DNA from: Oscillospiraceae bacterium
Lineage (GTDB): Bacteria; Bacillota; Clostridia; Oscillospirales; Oscillospiraceae
Length of the DNA: 35,250 nt
NCBI GenBank assembly: GCA_016296235.1
Contig: JAEDJR010000003.1
Coordinates: 1 to 35,250 of the forward strand
Direction: 5' to 3'
Below the pieces are notes generated by a model. That model made no database searches, was not told where the DNA came from, and saw nothing but the letters and a program-made list of their open reading frames with translations. This document shows positions 1 to 7,542 of the stretch, one piece after another; the first letter of the stretch is position 1; each line of letters begins with the position of its first letter. The position numbers and the translations under genes are program-made.

Positions 1-1217
1 AGCATTCCCTGCTCCACCATGGCCTGGATCTGGGTGGGCAGGCCGTAGAGGTTGATGAAGCCGGTGGCGTCGGCCTGGTTGTAGTCCGATTCGCCGAAGG
101 TGCAGATCTTCTCGGAATACAGGGAATTGGGGCTCCAGGCGCCGGCCTTGATGATGTTGCCCTTGTAGAGCTTCAGCTTCACGGTGCCGGTCACGGCCTC
201 CTGGGTGCTGTCCACAAAGGCGCTGAGGGCCTTCCGCAGGGGGCTGAACCACTGGCCGTTGTAGACCAGCTCGGCGAAGGTGATGGCCAGCTTTTCCTTC
301 TCATGGGCCGTCGCCTTATCCAGGGTCAGGGTCTCCAGGTACTGATGGGCCTTGTAGAGGATGGTGCCGCCGGGGGTCTCATAGACGCCTCTGCACTTCA
401 TGCCCACCAGCCGGTTCTCCACGATGTCCAGCAGGCCGATGCCGTTCTCGCCGCCCAGCTTGTTCAGGGCCAGGATGATCTCCTTGGGGCTGAGCTTCTC
501 GCCGTTGAGGGCCGTGGGAATGCCCTTTTCAAAATCCAGGGTGAGATAGGTGGGAGTGTCCGGGGCCTGCAGGGGGCTGACGCTCATCTCCAGGAAGCCG
601 GGCTTCTCGTACTGGGGCTCGTTGCCGGTGTCCTCCAGATCCAGGCCCTCGTGGCTCAGGTGCCACATGTTCTTGTCCTTGGAATAGTTGGTCTCCCGGT
701 TGATCTTCAGGGGCACGTTGTGGGCCTCGGCGTAGTCGATTTCTTCCTCTCTGGACTTGATGGACCACTCTCTCCAGGGCGCGATGATGGTCATACCGGG
801 TGCCAGAGCCTTGACGGCCAGCTCAAAACGGACCTGGTCGTTGCCCTTGCCGGTGCAGCCGTGGCAGATGGCGTCGGCGCCCTCGGCCTTGGCGATTTCC
901 ACCAGCTTCTTGGCGATGCAGGGCCGGGCATGGGAGGTGCCCAGCAGATACTCTTCGTAGATGGCCCCGGCCTTCAGGCAGGGCATGATGAAATCGTTGA
1001 CGTATTCCTCCGTCAGATCGGCGATGATGCACTTGGAAGCGCCGGTCTTGATGGCCTTCTCTTCCAGGCCCTCCAGCTCGTCGGCCTGACCAACGTTGCC
1101 GGAAACGGCGATGATCTCGGGATTGTTGTAGTTCTCCTTCAGCCAGGGGATGATGACCGATGTATCCAAACCGCCGGAATACGCCAGGACGATTTTCTTG
1201 ATTTCTTTCTTTTCCAT
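1..1217 (-). CDS. argG: Argininosuccinate synthase, C-terminus cut by window edge
   Basis: Ligates citrulline and aspartate with ATP to argininosuccinate, the penultimate step of arginine synthesis, in the cytoplasm. The reading frame opens MEKKEIKKIVLAYSGGLDTS; the SGGLDTS PP-loop (residues 14-20) is the ATP pyrophosphatase signature of the family. Further on, the stretches around GTSHARPCIAKK and CHGCTGKGNDQVRFE match the citrulline and aspartate binding core. 405 codons are present and the frame runs off the window still open. Since the family is about 400-415 residues long, only a few residues are missing. The start at 1217 has AAGGAGG 8 nt upstream. The gene stands alone at this end, divergent from the TetR gene, and its promoter is overlapped by two ARG-box-like sites. 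No anomalies seen in the visible part. Confidence 0.97.
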   Translation of the reverse strand, partial: MEKKEIKKIVLAYSGGLDTSVIIPWLKENYNNPEIIAVSGNVGQADELEGLEEKAIKTGASKCIIADLTEEYVNDFIMPCLKAGAIYEEYLLGTSHARPCIAKKLVEIAKAEGADAICHGCTGKGNDQVRFELAVKALAPGMTIIAPWREWSIKSREEEIDYAEAHNVPLKINRETNYSKDKNMWHLSHEGLDLEDTGNEPQYEKPGFLEMSVSPLQAPDTPTYLTLDFEKGIPTALNGEKLSPKEIILALNKLGGENGIGLLDIVENRLVGMKCRGVYETPGGTILYKAHQYLETLTLDKATAHEKEKLAITFAELVYNGQWFSPLRKALSAFVDSTQEAVTGTVKLKLYKGNIIKAGAWSPNSLYSEKICTFGESDYNQADATGFINLYGLPTQIQAMVEQGM

Positions 1218-1251
1218 AATAGGAGCCTCCTTCGGAGCGTCTGTGTTTTTA

Positions 1252-1286
1252 TGTATATATATTACATAATTATGTAATAATATGCA
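1252..1286 (-). promoter_or_regulatory. Two ARG-box-like operator half-palindromes
   Basis: Two imperfect AT-rich palindromes, TGTATATATATTACA (1252-1266) and TGTAATAATATGCA (1273-1286), resemble the ArgR/AhrC consensus TGAATWWWWATTCA; the second agrees at 11 of 14 positions. They lie one turn or two apart and cover the -10 and -35 of the argG promoter, the classic arrangement for repression by an arginine-bound hexamer. The resemblance is seen in the sequence; binding by ArgR is inferred, and no argR gene lies in this window. Confidence 0.6.
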
Positions 1287-1287
1287 A
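1259..1287 (-). promoter_or_regulatory. argG promoter
   Basis: On the minus strand TTGCAT (1287-1282) is followed after 17 nt by TAATAT (1264-1259), about 40 nt before the argG start. It overlaps both ARG-box-like palindromes. Confidence 0.55.
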
Positions 1288-1333
1288 CAGCAAACTTGCA
1301 CAAACCTTGCAGTGATTTTTTCAGGGAATGTGG

Positions 1334-1347
1334 ATATAGCGCTATAT
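1334..1347. repeat. 14-bp perfect palindrome, possible operator
   Basis: ATATAGCGCTATAT is a perfect palindrome in the argG/tetR intergenic region, about 100 bp upstream of the tetR promoter and about 50 bp upstream of the argG -35. Its size suits a dimeric repressor site, but nothing shows which protein would bind. The rest of the 278-bp intergenic region holds the two promoters and ARG-box-like sites. Confidence 0.35.
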
Positions 1348-1444
1348 TTCAAAGATATACTGGTAATTTCCCGCTGTTTTACCCTGATTTCCCGCAGAAT
1401 CCGCAGAAACAGCTATGCATTTCAAATGTATATTCTTGTATTTC

Positions 1445-1473
1445 TTGCATTTGCGTCCGTTTCCCGGTATAAT
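1445..1473 (+). promoter_or_regulatory. tetR promoter
   Basis: TTGCAT (1445-1450), 17-nt spacer, TATAAT (1468-1473). It sits only 22 nt before the ATG at 1496, which rules out the longer frame opening at 1415 because that would start upstream of the promoter. Confidence 0.75.
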
Positions 1474-1495
1474 CACAGAGAAGGACGGTGATTTC

Positions 1496-2053
1496 ATGGC
1501 GCAATTTACACAGATGGCAATCCGGCAGACCTTTCTGCTGCTGCTGGAGCAGACGCCCCTGGACAAAATCACGGTGAAAATGATCGTGGACGCCTGTGGA
1601 ATCAGCCGCAACACCTTCTATTACCACTATGAGGACATCCCCGCCCTGCTGCGGGATGTGCTGGAAACCGAGCTGACCCGTGTCTGCGGCACGGACGGGG
1701 ACGGGCAGTCCTCTCCACAGCGGCTGCAGCAGCTGCTGTCCTATGTGGCGGAGCACCGCATGGTCTTTGACCGGATTTTCCACTCGGAGTACCGCCAGCA
1801 GCTGGAGCGGCGGCTGACGCTCTCCACCCGGGCCATCGCGTTGGACAACATCCGGGCCTGCGGCGGCGGCGCTCTGGACGCCGGACAGCAGGAGGCCATT
1901 GCCGTCTTTTTCTCCAGCGGTGTGTTGGGCCTTTGCCGTCAGTGGCTGGCCGACGGCGCTTCCGTTCCGCCCGAGGTGCTCCTGCAGCGGCTGTCCCTCT
2001 TTGAAGGCCTGCTGGAAACCACCGTGGAACGTGCCCTGAAATTGGGCACCTGA
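1496..2053 (+). CDS. TetR/AcrR family transcriptional regulator
   Basis: 185-residue DNA-binding regulator. Residues about 5-55 form a TetR-type helix-turn-helix: a KITVKMIVDACGISRNTFYYHY recognition region (residues about 23-44, key GISRNTFYYHY) is typical. The remainder is a helical effector-binding domain, resembling the TetR_C_8 group with a cysteine near the middle; the ligand is unknown. The start at 1496 is chosen because AAGGACGG lies just upstream and the promoter -10 is at 1468-1473. It is followed by a terminator at 2084 and then by four membrane-protein genes on the same strand, which makes them its most likely targets, though this is inference. It could instead control only itself or act elsewhere. 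Confidence 0.9.
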   Translation: MAQFTQMAIRQTFLLLLEQTPLDKITVKMIVDACGISRNTFYYHYEDIPALLRDVLETELTRVCGTDGDGQSSPQRLQQLLSYVAEHRMVFDRIFHSEYRQQLERRLTLSTRAIALDNIRACGGGALDAGQQEAIAVFFSSGVLGLCRQWLADGASVPPEVLLQRLSLFEGLLETTVERALKLGT

Positions 2054-2083
2054 GCCAATCTGCCCAAAAACCGCACAGATTTT

Positions 2084-2119
2084 ACGCCCCGCGCAAGAAC
2101 TGCGCAGGGCGTTTTGTTT
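2084..2119 (+). terminator. Intrinsic terminator after tetR
   Basis: ACGCCC-C-GCGCA pairs with TGCGC-A-GGGCGT around the loop AGAAC (2084-2112), followed by TTTTGTTT. It separates tetR from the downstream membrane genes, so those need their own promoter. A weak candidate -10 (TATGCT, 2148-2153) is present without a convincing -35. Confidence 0.85.
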
Positions 2120-2184
2120 GACTATGGTAAAAATTCCGAATTCCGCTTATGCTAGGAACAGAAATGAATTTCGGAGGTTTTTCT

Positions 2185-2772
2185 ATGAAACGTCATGCTT
2201 CCTATCTGCGGCAAATCAAATGGATCTATCTGCTGCTGGATCTTCTCTGGCTGCTGGCCGGTCTGGCTTTGCTGATCCGGCCCGGATTTTCTTCCATGTT
2301 CATCTGCCGGTGTCTGGGTGTACTCTGCCTGGTCTACGGCGTCATCAAGCTCTTCGGCTATTTTTCCAAGGATCCCTACCGGCTGGCCTTCCAGTTTGAT
2401 CTGGCCCTGGGCCTTTTCTTCCTGGTTTTGGGCGCCGCGCTGCTGTTCTTCTCCCATGCCCTGCTGTCCCTCCTGCCGGTGCTGGTGGGTGTGTTCACCG
2501 TGGTCAGCGGCGTATTCAAGCTGCAGACCGCCTTTGACGCCCGGCGTTTCGGCATGGGAAAATGGTGGGGGATGCTGCTGCTCTCTCTGGCCGTCATCGC
2601 CATCGGCGCAATTCTGCTGGTTCGCCCCTTCCAATCCGCCATGCTGGCTGTCCGGTTTATGGGCCTGGCCATCCTGCTCGGCGGCATCCAGGATCTGACC
2701 ACCACCGCCTACACCGTGAAAACCAAGCCCAACGGCGTCATCATTGATGTGGATGATTTCCGGGAGGTGTGA
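2185..2772 (+). CDS. DUF308 (HdeD-like) six-helix membrane protein
   Basis: 195-residue integral membrane protein with about six hydrophobic helices and repeated short DUF308-type units (for example GLALLIRPGFSSMFICRCLG near residues 28-47 and GAILLVRPFQSAMLAVRFMG later). The family includes E. coli HdeD, linked to acid resistance; the biochemical role is unknown. The start at 2185 is preferred over 2149 because GGAGG (2173-2177) lies 7 nt upstream. Positively charged N-terminus (MKRHASYLRQIK) and an acidic tail. It is first of four overlapping or adjacent membrane genes and follows a TetR gene, which suggests an envelope or stress function. Family assignment is by pattern recognition. Confidence 0.8.
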   Translation: MKRHASYLRQIKWIYLLLDLLWLLAGLALLIRPGFSSMFICRCLGVLCLVYGVIKLFGYFSKDPYRLAFQFDLALGLFFLVLGAALLFFSHALLSLLPVLVGVFTVVSGVFKLQTAFDARRFGMGKWWGMLLLSLAVIAIGAILLVRPFQSAMLAVRFMGLAILLGGIQDLTTTAYTVKTKPNGVIIDVDDFREV

Positions 2773-2774
2773 AG

Positions 2775-3623
2775 ATGTTCTCATTCTATGAGCTGCTCTG
2801 GATTTTCTTCCTCTACGCCTTCCTTGGCTGGTGTTCGGAGGTCATCTTCGCCGCCGTCAAAACCGGAGAATTTGTCAACCGGGGCTTTCTCCTGGGGCCG
2901 GTCTGCCCCATCTATGGTCTGGGCGTGGCCTTTGTTCTGCTGCTGCTGATGCCTCTGGAGGAGAACCTGCTGATCCTCTATGCAGGCTCCGTCATCATCA
3001 CCTCGGCCCTGGAATACCTGGTGGGCTGGCTGGCGGAAAAGCTGCTGCATCAGCGGCTCTGGGATTACTCCGACATGCCTTTTAACCTGAAGGGCTACAT
3101 CTGCCTGGCCTTCTCCCTGGTCTGGGGCGTGGCCTGTGTCCTGGTGGTCCGTGTTATCCAGCCCTTGATTCTGGGGCTGATTCACTGGATTCCCCACACC
3201 CTGGGGCTTGTGCTGCTGGCACTGTTTTCCGCCACCTTCCTGACGGATCTGATTCTGACCTGCGTGGCCGCCGCCAAGCTGCCCAAGCAGATCAGGGCCG
3301 CCGAGGAGCTGGAGCGTCTGATCCGCTCCGTCTCCGACAACATCGGCGAAAGCCTCTACAACGGCGTCGCCCGGCTGGATCTGGAGGAGAAAAAGGAAGC
3401 CTTCTCCGCAAAACGGGAGGCCCTGGACGCGAAAAACGAGGCCCTGCGGCAGGAGCTGGAGGTAAAGCTGGCCGCCTACCGCGCCATGGTCGGCAAAAAC
3501 CGCACCTACCTCCGTCTGTCCAAGGCCTTCCCCCATTTGAAGCGGCAGCGGTATCACCGCGGTCTGGAAACCATCCGGGCCTACATTGCCCAGAAGGAGC
3601 ACAAATCCCATGAGCAAGACTAG
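2775..3623 (+). CDS. CmpB-like putative ABC transporter permease (DUF1113 type)
   Basis: 282-residue membrane protein. The opening (MFSFYELLWIFFLYAFLGWC, then EVIFAAVKTGEFVNRGFLLGP and the CPIYGLG motif) is the hallmark of the Firmicutes family annotated as putative ABC transporter permease (PF06541). About five or six hydrophobic helices occupy residues 1-175. The C-terminal third (about 180-282) is soluble, charged and probably coiled coil (EKKEAFSAKREALDAKNEAL), longer than needed for a simple membrane protein. ATG 2775 has GGAGG 7 nt upstream; a GTG at 2769 overlaps the preceding stop and is less likely. No ATPase gene is adjacent, so a real ABC role is doubtful. Function unknown. Confidence 0.75.
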   Translation: MFSFYELLWIFFLYAFLGWCSEVIFAAVKTGEFVNRGFLLGPVCPIYGLGVAFVLLLLMPLEENLLILYAGSVIITSALEYLVGWLAEKLLHQRLWDYSDMPFNLKGYICLAFSLVWGVACVLVVRVIQPLILGLIHWIPHTLGLVLLALFSATFLTDLILTCVAAAKLPKQIRAAEELERLIRSVSDNIGESLYNGVARLDLEEKKEAFSAKREALDAKNEALRQELEVKLAAYRAMVGKNRTYLRLSKAFPHLKRQRYHRGLETIRAYIAQKEHKSHEQD

Positions 3624-4293
3624 CCGCCGCTGCCTGGAGCTTGCCGCAGCCCTGCTGGCCGGCGCCGTGTTTCTGGCGCTTCTGCTGCTGGTCTTGGGCA
3701 ATCCCCAGGAATTCCCCGATTGGCTGCTGCTGCACATGCCGGAGGGGCTGTTCCCCCGCATTCTCATGGTGCTGGCGCTGTTTGCCCTGCAGGGCGTCGT
3801 CCCCTTCCTGATGTACCACACGGTGGTGCTGCTGAGCAGTATGCTCTTTCCCTTCCCTGTGGCGCTGGCCGTCAATATTCTGGGAACGCTGCTGTGCATG
3901 GTGCCGCCCTATCTGGCGGGCCGCTATCTGAAAATCCCCTACCTGGAGCAGCGGGTGGCGGAAAACCAGCTGCTCCGGCGCTTCCGCCGCCACCACACCG
4001 GCAGCCGGTTCCTGCTGAGCTATCTGCTGCGGACCCTGGGGTTGTCCAACTCCATGTGCAGCTTTTTCCTTGGCACGCTCCGGATGCCCCTTCGCGATTT
4101 TCTGCTCAGCGGTCTGCTGGGAATCCTGCCCGGTATGCTCTGCTCCTCCATTCTGGGCAGCGTCAAAAGCGTCCGCACCCCCGCGTTCTGGATCACCCTG
4201 GGCTGCCATGTGCTGATCTTCCTGGCCGCCCTGGTCTATTTCAAGCAAAAAGAAAGGAGAAACATGCATGAAGAAAGAGAAACCCAGCCGTGA
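3610..4293 (+). CDS. TVP38/TMEM64 family (VTT domain) membrane protein
   Basis: 227-residue membrane protein of the VTT/DedA-like superfamily, members of which include lipid scramblases and flippases. Helices near residues 10-30, 50-75, 80-110, 140-190 and 195-220. The region RFLLSYLLRTLGLSNSMCSF with the following LGTLRMPLRDFLLSGLLGILPG matches the conserved VTT core (F-R-x-x-G, small-residue helix, G-x-x-P-G). ATG 3610 overlaps the upstream gene by 14 nt and has AAGGAGC 9 nt before it, arguing for translational coupling. No catalytic assignment can be made from the sequence. The proposal that it moves lipids is from the superfamily only. Confidence 0.82.
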   Translation: MSKTSRRCLELAAALLAGAVFLALLLLVLGNPQEFPDWLLLHMPEGLFPRILMVLALFALQGVVPFLMYHTVVLLSSMLFPFPVALAVNILGTLLCMVPPYLAGRYLKIPYLEQRVAENQLLRRFRRHHTGSRFLLSYLLRTLGLSNSMCSFFLGTLRMPLRDFLLSGLLGILPGMLCSSILGSVKSVRTPAFWITLGCHVLIFLAALVYFKQKERRNMHEERETQP

Positions 4294-5104
4294 ACAGCGC
4301 AGGGAGCAGCTGAAAGCCGACATTCGCAGCCACTCCACCGGCGTCATCATCCTGTATGTGGTCCTGCGTCTCATTGTCGGCGCAGCCCTGATCTGGAACA
4401 TCATCCAGCACAATTATGAGAGCGCCTTTATCTGCGTGCTGTCCCTGGTGCTGTTTATGATGCCCTCCTTCATTGAGCGGAAGCTGAACATCGACCTGCC
4501 GAACGCCCTGGAAGTCATTGTGCTGCTGTTCATCTTTGCGGCGGAAATCCTCGGGGAGCTCAGCAGCTACTATATCACCTATCCCTATTGGGATACCATG
4601 CTGCATACCACCTCCGGCTTCCTCACCGCCGCCGTGGGCTTTGCCATGATCGACATTCTCAACCAGAACAGCCGGATCAAGTTCAATCTCTCCCCCATTT
4701 TCTGCGCCGTGGCCGCCTTCTGCTTCTCCATGACCATCGGCGTGCTGTGGGAGTTCTTTGAATTCTCCTGGGACGTCCTGTTCCACACGGATATGCAGAA
4801 GGATACCGTCGTCCACCTGATTGCTTCCACGTCCCTGGATCCCACGGCCAGCAATGTGGCTGTGCAGATTTCCAACATCACCGACGTGGTTGTCAACGGA
4901 CAATCTTTGGGCCTGGGCGGGTATCTGGACATTGGCCTGTATGACACCATGGAGGATCTGTTCGTCAATTTCATCGGCGCCACCGTGTTCTCCATCCTGG
5001 GCTACTTCCACATCAAGCACAAGGGCAAGAGCAAAATCGCCAGCCGGTTCATTCCCACCCTCAACGAAAAAACTCCCCCGGCAGAAGCGCCGGAGGAGGA
5101 GTGA
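4268..5104 (+). CDS. DUF2238/YjdF-like integral membrane protein
   Basis: 278-residue membrane protein with a basic N-terminus (MKKEKPSREQRREQLK) and about seven hydrophobic stretches. A conserved-looking D-T-M-L-H-T-T-S-G motif near residue 113 and a WEFFEFSWD motif near residue 161 suggest the DUF2238 group, of unknown function; several acidic and histidine residues in membrane segments could bind metal or protons. It overlaps the preceding gene by 26 nt and has AGAAAGGAGA just upstream, so it is in the same transcript. It ends 3 bp from the stop of the convergent deacetylase gene, with no clear terminator; only a 5-bp GC stem without T-tract (5072-5095 area) is visible. Confidence 0.6.
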   Translation: MKKEKPSREQRREQLKADIRSHSTGVIILYVVLRLIVGAALIWNIIQHNYESAFICVLSLVLFMMPSFIERKLNIDLPNALEVIVLLFIFAAEILGELSSYYITYPYWDTMLHTTSGFLTAAVGFAMIDILNQNSRIKFNLSPIFCAVAAFCFSMTIGVLWEFFEFSWDVLFHTDMQKDTVVHLIASTSLDPTASNVAVQISNITDVVVNGQSLGLGGYLDIGLYDTMEDLFVNFIGATVFSILGYFHIKHKGKSKIASRFIPTLNEKTPPAEAPEEE

Positions 5105-5107
5105 ACG

Positions 5108-6307
5108 CTATTCCAGCATGGCCGCAAAGACGGCCAGCCCGGTGTCCCGGGGCACATACCAGCGGCTGATCCGGTAGGGATCCGGCGCCGTGGTATAGGT
5201 TCCGCCGCTCATGTTGACGCCGAAGCTGTAATACTTCCGGGTCAGCTCCACGGTGGTCTGATTGAAATGGCCCGACGGATAGCACAGCACATAGGGAATT
5301 CGCCCTGTGAGCCGTGTCAGAGCCAGCCGGGAGCCGCAAAGCTCCTGTTCCTGCATTTCCGGCGTCAGGCTCCCCAGGTATGGGTGGGTGACCGTGTGGC
5401 TCTGGAAATCCACCAGCCCCGAGGCGGCCATCTCCCGGATCTGCTCTGCCGTCAGGCTCCTGGGATTGTTGTCCACAGAGGCGGTTACCACAAAAATCGT
5501 GGCCTTGGCCCGGTATTTTTCCAAAAGCGGGAACAATTCCGCATAATTATCCCCATAGCCGTCGTCAAAGGTCAGCAGCACCGGCTTTTCGATTTCGTCA
5601 ATCCTGGCCAGATCGGAAAACCAGATCGTCTCATATCCGTTGTCCGCCAGGTATTGCAGCTGCGCCTCCATGTCGGCAGGACTGACAAACAGCTCTGCAT
5701 ATCCCCAGGTCTCATCGGTGACGCCGTGATACATCAGGATGGGAACCCGGTATCCCTCGGGAACCGTCCAGCTCCCTGCCGCCGGCGTGATATAGAGATG
5801 CTGTTCCTCCGGATCCTCCAGAATGCCCATCCCCAGTTCCCGGCACAGAGCGGTCACGGGCACCCAGACCTCGCCGCCGGCAGTCAGGAGCGTTTCTCCC
5901 AGATCGTAAAATCTGCCGCCCCACCGGAAGGACGCCGCCCTCTGGGCCAGGCAGACCGGTTCCTCCTTCCACAGGAAGCTGCCGCCGCCCGACGCCTCAT
6001 TCCAGGACAGCTCTGTACCCAGCGCCTGTACCAATTCCTGCAGCCGCACATACAGCACGTCCCCGTTCCGGACGCTGCCCCCGGGCAGCTCCATGCCGTC
6101 CACCGTCACGGCCGGTCCGGGCAGCAAATCCGGTTCCGGAGCCGGCGCAGGCTCCTGCAGGAGTTCCACCTGCGGTTCCGTTTCCTCCGGCGCCGGTTTC
6201 TTTTTTTGCGGAAGCGGATCCGGCGAGGTCCGGGTCACCAAACCGCAGCCTGTCAGCAGCAGCGCCAGCAGGCACGACAGCAGCCAGATTTTTATCCGCA
6301 GACCCAT
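5108..6307 (-). CDS. Lipoprotein polysaccharide deacetylase with N-terminal stalk domain
   Basis: 399-residue secreted lipoprotein. The signal peptide ends in the lipobox LLTGC (Cys21), followed by a Pro/Glu-rich linker (about 28-65). Residues about 65-175 resemble the copper-amine-oxidase-N-like 'stalk' domain (two-lobed, with PVTALCRELG-type repeats). Residues about 185-399 are a NodB-type carbohydrate esterase 4 domain: TFDDGY (D248-D249) supplies the metal/base aspartates and SHTVTH (H304, H308) the metal histidines. It likely deacetylates peptidoglycan or another surface glycan outside the membrane. The start at 6307 has GGGGGAG upstream; the in-frame ATG at 6331 lies only about 10 nt from the promoter -10 and is unlikely. 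Single-gene unit with its own promoter. Confidence 0.9.
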   Translation of the reverse strand: MGLRIKIWLLSCLLALLLTGCGLVTRTSPDPLPQKKKPAPEETEPQVELLQEPAPAPEPDLLPGPAVTVDGMELPGGSVRNGDVLYVRLQELVQALGTELSWNEASGGGSFLWKEEPVCLAQRAASFRWGGRFYDLGETLLTAGGEVWVPVTALCRELGMGILEDPEEQHLYITPAAGSWTVPEGYRVPILMYHGVTDETWGYAELFVSPADMEAQLQYLADNGYETIWFSDLARIDEIEKPVLLTFDDGYGDNYAELFPLLEKYRAKATIFVVTASVDNNPRSLTAEQIREMAASGLVDFQSHTVTHPYLGSLTPEMQEQELCGSRLALTRLTGRIPYVLCYPSGHFNQTTVELTRKYYSFGVNMSGGTYTTAPDPYRISRWYVPRDTGLAVFAAMLE

Positions 6308-6341
6308 GGCGCGCTCCCCCCGTTTCCTCATGATTGATCGA

Positions 6342-6371
6342 ATCATAGCATAACGCCGCCGCCCCTGTCAA
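6342..6371 (-). promoter_or_regulatory. Promoter of the deacetylase gene
   Basis: Minus-strand TTGACA (6371-6366), 18-nt spacer ending in TGC, then TATGAT (6347-6342): consensus -35 with an extended -10. The -35 lies in the loop of the hairpin at 6355-6385. Confidence 0.75.
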
Positions 6372-6385
6372 TCAGAGGCGGCGGC
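6355..6385. repeat. GC-rich hairpin after the M20 gene
   Basis: GCCGCCGCC (6355-6363) and GGCGGCGGC (6377-6385) form a 9-bp stem with a 13-nt loop, right after the M20 stop codon. There is no T-tract on the minus strand, so termination would be inefficient or rely on the hairpin alone. Confidence 0.5.
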
Positions 6386-6389
6386 AGGT

Positions 6390-7541
6390 TTATTCGTTCG
6401 TCATGGCTGTCCAGGCAATCCCGGCGTGGAGGGCCGCCAGATCCGGCAGGGGCCATTCCTCGGGGCAGAACCGGTCGGAATGCAGCGGCGCCGGGCCGCC
6501 CACGCCCATATGGAAGAAGCAGCCGGGCCGCTCCAGCAGATAATACCCAAAATCCTCCGTGACCATGCGTGGGCAATCCTCCGTCACCCGCTCCGGCCCC
6601 AGAAGCTGCCGGGCCGTCCCGCGCACCAGTTCGGCCTGTTCCCGGTGGTTGACAATACCGGGATAGCCCCAGGTAATCTCCACCCGGGCCTCGATTCCCA
6701 TGGAACCGGCAATGCCCTGCGCCAGGTTCGTCAAGGCCTGGGTCAGGAAGCGGCGGTTTTCCTGGCCGAAGGTCCGCATGATGCCCTCCAGCACCGCTTC
6801 TCCGGCCACAATGTTGCACTGGCTTCCGGCCCGGAAGGTTCCCACCGTGATGACCGCCGGCTCCGTGGGCGCCATGCGCCGGGAGACCAGGGTCTGCAGG
6901 GCTGTGACAATCTGCGCACCGGCCACGATGGCGTCGGCGCCGTTCTGGGGCTCGGCGCCGTGGGCCGGTTTTCCCCGCAGGGTAATGGCGAAGGGATTGG
7001 ACGCCGCATAGAAGGGGCCGGGACAGATTCCCACCACCCCTGCCGGCAGGTCGGGCCGCACATGGGCGCCATACACCTGACTGACGCCCTCCAGACAGCC
7101 GGCGGCAATCATCCTGGCCGCGCCGCCGTCCAGCTCCTCGTCCGGCTGGAACAGGAAGCGTACCGTACCGGGCAGCTCCGCCCGGTGGGCCGCCAGGAGC
7201 CGGGCTGTGCCCAGCAGCGCCGCCATGTGCAGATCATGGCCGCAGGCGTGCATCATGCCGGGATTCTCCGACGCAAAGGGCAGTCCCGTGGCCTCCTGCA
7301 CCGGCAGCGCATCCATATCCGCCCGCAGCGCGATCACCGGCCCCGGCTCTCCTCCCGTCAGATCTGCCAGAACTGCCGTGTCCAGCAGCCGCTTGGGAGT
7401 AAGACCCAGCTCCGTCAGCACCCGGCAGAGGTACTCCGCCGTCCGGAATTCCCGGTTGCCATGCTCCGGGCAGCGATGCAGGGCGCGCCGCTGCTCCACG
7501 ATCCACGGCCCCAGGGCCCTGGCCTCCTGCAAGAAATCCAT
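6390..7541 (-). CDS. M20D amidohydrolase, candidate N-acetyldiaminopimelate deacetylase
   Basis: 383-residue cytosolic zinc amidohydrolase of the M20D group (aminoacylase, hippurate and N-acetyl-DAP hydrolases). HACGHDLH gives the metal ligands Cys100 and His102; E135-E136 in QPDEELDGG are the base and metal ligand; a dimerisation-type insert follows, and LHSDRF near the C-terminus gives the last histidine. The start is 1 nt after the stop of the aminotransferase gene, with GGAGG inside that gene's end, so the two are coupled. In species with the acetylase lysine pathway a PatA-type aminotransferase and this type of hydrolase do consecutive steps, and dapH is present at 25501. Equally possible: a general N-acyl amino acid hydrolase in peptide use. 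Confidence 0.88.
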   Translation of the reverse strand: MDFLQEARALGPWIVEQRRALHRCPEHGNREFRTAEYLCRVLTELGLTPKRLLDTAVLADLTGGEPGPVIALRADMDALPVQEATGLPFASENPGMMHACGHDLHMAALLGTARLLAAHRAELPGTVRFLFQPDEELDGGAARMIAAGCLEGVSQVYGAHVRPDLPAGVVGICPGPFYAASNPFAITLRGKPAHGAEPQNGADAIVAGAQIVTALQTLVSRRMAPTEPAVITVGTFRAGSQCNIVAGEAVLEGIMRTFGQENRRFLTQALTNLAQGIAGSMGIEARVEITWGYPGIVNHREQAELVRGTARQLLGPERVTEDCPRMVTEDFGYYLLERPGCFFHMGVGGPAPLHSDRFCPEEWPLPDLAALHAGIAWTAMTNE

Positions 7542-7542
7542 G

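Noticed and set aside
303..1277. Long rightward open frame opposite argG (324 codons)
   Set aside because: Antisense shadow of argG; no ribosome site, no recognisable domain, low-complexity Gly/Leu/Gln composition.
1415..1495. N-terminal extension of the first tetR gene from ATG 1415
   Set aside because: It would start upstream of the strong promoter at 1445-1473; ATG 1496 has a proper ribosome site.
2118..2153. Promoter for the DUF308 gene from TTGACT at 2118
   Set aside because: The only -10 candidate (TATGCT, 2148) is 24 nt away, and nothing at 17 nt fits; left unannotated as a promoter.
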